64,000 nt of DNA from Ohtaekwangia sp. (lineage in GTDB: Bacteria; Bacteroidota; Bacteroidia; Cytophagales; Cyclobacteriaceae). The DNA lies in NCBI GenBank assembly GCA_021155195.1, contig JAJNPV010000042.1, positions 1,059,773 to 1,123,772 on the forward strand, read 5' to 3'. The translations under genes and the position numbers were made by a program. The first letter of the stretch is position 1, and each line of letters starts with the position of its first letter. The notes below the pieces were generated by a model, which was given only the letters and a program-made list of their open reading frames with translations, ran no database searches and had not been told where the DNA came from. Positions 62,301 to 64,000 of this stretch are shown piece after piece.

Positions 62301-64000
62301 ATTGCCTCAGGTTCTTATAACAACCTTGTGGTTAATCAATCCAGTGGTCAGGCTTTATTGGGTGGAGCAACTTCTGTAAGCGGAGTTCTTACGCTAACTA
62401 ATGGAAATTTACACCTTAGTGGATTTGATTTAACACTAGGATCCACAGCTTCTATTTCAGTAGTTACTCCTTCGGCATCCAGAATGATTGTAGCCAATAA
62501 TGGAGACCAATTAATTAAGACTTTCGCAGGAATTGGAACTTTTACTTTTCCAATTGGAGATAATACAGGTGCTGTTGAGTATTCCCCAATCACTGTTAAT
62601 GTTACTGCTGGTAGTGGATTCCCTGCGACTCTTGGAGTTACAATTTTTGATGCCAAGCACCCCAATAATTCAAGCACAACAAATTTTTTAACTAGGTATT
62701 GGGAGATCAATTCTACTATTACAGGGGGTGTAGCAACAATTTCTGGATCTTATCTTCCAGCAGACATTTCAGGTGCTGAAGGAAGCATTAGCTCAGCACA
62801 ATTAACAGGAGGCTTCAACCAACTTACCAATCCATGGATTAAATATGGTGCCCTAGGCGCAAATACTCTCACAGCAACATCGGCTCCTTTAACTGTTGGC
62901 CAAGCAAATGTCTTTAGTGGAATTACAAATCCCAATCCCACAGTTTCCATCATTGGTGGAGGTGTTTCTGTTTGTTCAGGGGCTTCAGTAAATTTATCAA
63001 CTAATGTTACTGGCGATCCCACCTTTGCGTATAGTTGGAGCCCGGCAGCGGGGTTAAGCTCAACAACTATTTCAAATCCTGTTGCTACGCCTGCGACTAC
63101 CACAACATATACTGTTACCGTGACTGATGGTAACGGTCAGGTAATATCAGACAATACAACGATCACAGTTAATCCTTTGCCAATTGACAAGGTAGCAAGT
63201 GCAATTACTCCAACAACAATTTGTAATGGTGGAACCATTACTTTGCGAATAGCAGCTTCAGAATCAGGAATCAATTATCAACTTCATGATCAGTCAAGCA
63301 ATCCGATAAGTATTGTTGCTGGTGGTACAGGTTCAGATCTTGACATTGTTACAAGCGCGTTATCACCCAGTGTAACTAGCTTAAGAGTGGTTGCAACAAA
63401 CGCTAGCACCTTATGTAGTTTGACGTTATCCTCAGTCATTACTCCAGTAACGGTGAACGCAATCCCGGCTACCCCTACAATTAATCCGGTAGGCCCGGTC
63501 ACCGTATGTGAAGGTTCAGCCGGAATAGTGTTGACGAGCAGTGCGGGAGCCGGCAACCAATGGTATAAAGATGGCACCCCGATAGGAGGCGCTACGGCCA
63601 CGACATTAAACATAGCAACCGCCCCTGGCAACAGTGGCAGTTATACTGTAGTTCAGACAACATCAGGTTGCAGTTCAGCAGCCTCGGCAGCAGTGGCAGT
63701 AACGATCAATGCCTTGCCGTTGACCACACCAATTGTAACACCAGCTACACCAACGATCTGCAGTGGCAGCACAGTCACAGTCAATATTGCGGGCAGCCAG
63801 GCCGGGATTAACTATGAATTATATGATGGGGTTACATCGCTTAGCAGCACGATAGCAGGCACAGGCGGGGCGATCAATTTAGTAACGAGTGCGCTTACCG
63901 CGAACACGACTATCACCGTACGAGCTACGAATCCGACTACAAGTTGCACCGTTTTACTAAGCGGCACGAGTGTCGTTACAGTGAACGCAATCCCGGCTAC
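59328..64000 (+). CDS. Giant surface adhesin, N-terminal part (runs off the window)
   Basis: The frame starting at TTG 59328 stays open to the last base (1557 codons seen). Residues 1-32 are a signal peptide (VFLWLMLFGIAGYSQ at its end). The next segment, up to about residue 500, has low-complexity Gly/Asn/Thr beta-solenoid repeats. Residues 504-860 carry autotransporter-associated (PATR-type) repeats, for example GAGGIIKNGAGAITISGANS and NAGTLNLNNANALG. From about residue 1200 on come Ig/PKD-like domains (SVCSGASVNLSTNVTGD, YTVTVTDGNGQ). Such Bacteroidota proteins are commonly type IX secretion cargo, with the sorting domain at the far C-terminus, which is not seen here. The TTG start is inferred. 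Confidence 0.85.
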   Translation, partial: MKKLVEYIVIRILRPYSVFLWLMLFGIAGYSQVSTFTSNVAAGDWNVPGSWTEVGSDVDNIPDADDIVIILMGHNISLNGAQAANTVTINLGGTLTANGGGLTVGTMSVNGTYVHAIDGGIIPTATWAANSNCIVIGATATMPGGFAQTFGNLTWNSPGQTTNLYLQSNITIQSNFSVSDTGLPLDPTNRALRMSNTAAGYTINVGGDFIITNSTFKMNNSTGSCTMNVGGNFNLNSGNFTIVTGNANSALSVSGDVNILGGTLEMQEDGSASVGTLNVTGNFTHSGGTITENGGGSGLIVFNRAGIQTFISGGTINNTVNTIVNSGSTLQMAAEATLLGGNNFTLSSGASLGIRSNAGITTAGATGNIQSTGSRSFSTGSNYTYNGSANQSAGNGLPSTVSNLTIANTGGGGNNSVTLVNSVAITNALAVNSGVLALGANNITTVGSVSLIGSSITGTGTLTLAGDVTTIASGTTSSITAPIALGAASRTLNVPDGGADPDLTLTAVISGAGGIIKNGAGAITISGANSFSGGSILNAGTLNLNNANALGAASGTFTINGGTIANTTGGTITLANYPQSWDGDFTFTGAQNLNLGAGLVTLSGNRQVTVNSSTLVISSVIGGGAFGITKAGGGVLALSGSNTFTGGVNINAGILLLTNPGALNIATPNAVSFGAGSTGTLRLNGNSVTISGLNTNAAVGTPIIETNAGGIAALTINSSGTNTFAGTLQNGGAGTLAIIKNGVGSLTLSGTNTYTGNTTLTAGALNINNASAIGSGTFNINGGTIDNTTGSPITLSTNNPQIWNNDFTFTGTRNLNMGTGNITLSTNIQATIAANTLTVGGTLSAASFNLTKAGAGTLIFGSNAVSLNSLIISAGALTSTSGTLTLSGSFTNSGTFNNNGGLVHFNGGTPQTIANVTYNNLTLSGAGQKNGGGAIIVSGNLINSSIFDMGANALTVSGTIDNTGGNIRFTGAANGISASTGTVTYYGASQTIASGSYNNLVVNQSSGQALLGGATSVSGVLTLTNGNLHLSGFDLTLGSTASISVVTPSASRMIVANNGDQLIKTFAGIGTFTFPIGDNTGAVEYSPITVNVTAGSGFPATLGVTIFDAKHPNNSSTTNFLTRYWEINSTITGGVATISGSYLPADISGAEGSISSAQLTGGFNQLTNPWIKYGALGANTLTATSAPLTVGQANVFSGITNPNPTVSIIGGGVSVCSGASVNLSTNVTGDPTFAYSWSPAAGLSSTTISNPVATPATTTTYTVTVTDGNGQVISDNTTITVNPLPIDKVASAITPTTICNGGTITLRIAASESGINYQLHDQSSNPISIVAGGTGSDLDIVTSALSPSVTSLRVVATNASTLCSLTLSSVITPVTVNAIPATPTINPVGPVTVCEGSAGIVLTSSAGAGNQWYKDGTPIGGATATTLNIATAPGNSGSYTVVQTTSGCSSAASAAVAVTINALPLTTPIVTPATPTICSGSTVTVNIAGSQAGINYELYDGVTSLSSTIAGTGGAINLVTSALTANTTITVRATNPTTSCTVLLSGTSVVTVNAIPA
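63453..64000 (+). repeat. Start of long in-frame repeats in the adhesin gene
   Basis: The 20-mer at 63453-63472 is repeated exactly at 63981-64000, 528 bases later, which equals 176 codons, so the repeat keeps the frame. The encoded VNAIPAT opens each unit. The second unit is just beginning at the window edge, so more near-identical copies may follow. Confidence 0.75.

Noticed and set aside
59927..63631. Minus-strand open frames opposite the adhesin (Pro/Val/Ala-rich)
   Set aside because: They are mirror images of Gly/Thr/Asn-rich repeats on the plus strand and lack start context.

Overview
The window looks like chromosome from a Bacteroidota bacterium, most likely order Cytophagales. Supporting signs are the run miaB / sigma54 activator / lptE / TPR protein / secG / groES / groEL, a DUF4136 lipoprotein, an OmpH/Skp chaperone behind a TAnnTTTG promoter box, a POT/OPT peptide transporter pair, and a giant secreted adhesin of the kind often exported by the type IX system. 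Coding density is high and base composition moderate (low 40s % GC by eye). I saw no tRNA, rRNA or CRISPR array.

Layout. (1) 1-2.1 kb: the N-terminal part of a tyrosine recombinase reading leftward out of the window, then a DUF559 endonuclease-like gene bracketed by inverted GC-rich repeats and a short tandem array of the same repeat family. (2) 2.2-3.4 kb: two small envelope proteins. (3) 3.5-16.2 kb: a defence island. It holds a complete type I restriction-modification system (hsdR, a small coupled unknown, hsdM, hsdS), a Shedu-type nuclease, a 181-aa unknown, a gene scar, then a tight three-gene cassette (a protein with a C-terminal TIGR02391/HEPN-like RxxxxH motif, a DUF262+HNH GmrSD-like protein, and a HARE-HTH-like small protein), followed by three small unknowns. 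(4) 16.3-23.1 kb: a repeat-rich zone with few genes (secreted protein, internally duplicated 239-aa protein, DUF4230 protein, glycine-zipper/zeta-toxin-like pair), several families of dispersed intergenic repeats and an 18-copy 21-bp tandem array. (5) 23.1-40.1 kb: ordinary metabolic and transport genes, including a diheme cytochrome c, an orphan Pycsar-effector-like membrane protein, a band-7 protein with a tiny membrane ORF in front, KAS III, nitronate monooxygenase plus methyltransferase, a GH20 hexosaminidase lipoprotein, an aldo/keto reductase-RidA fusion with an amino-acid permease, and two peptide transporters. (6) 40.2-50.1 kb: the conserved housekeeping block. (7) 50.2-64 kb: an NTP-carrier-like protein fused to HEAT repeats and a cyclic-nucleotide-binding domain, then a likely operon of a membrane-anchored nSTAND/WD40 ATPase, an outer-membrane barrel protein and a repeat lipoprotein, followed by the first 1557 codons of a giant adhesin that runs off the window.

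The parts most worth following up are the HEPN-like/GmrSD-like/HARE-HTH cassette sitting behind Shedu in one co-directional island, the DUF559 gene packaged between inverted repeats that are dispersed through the window, the 21-bp array, and the glycine-zipper/zeta-toxin-like pair. All functional statements come from motif recognition by eye; no database search was run.
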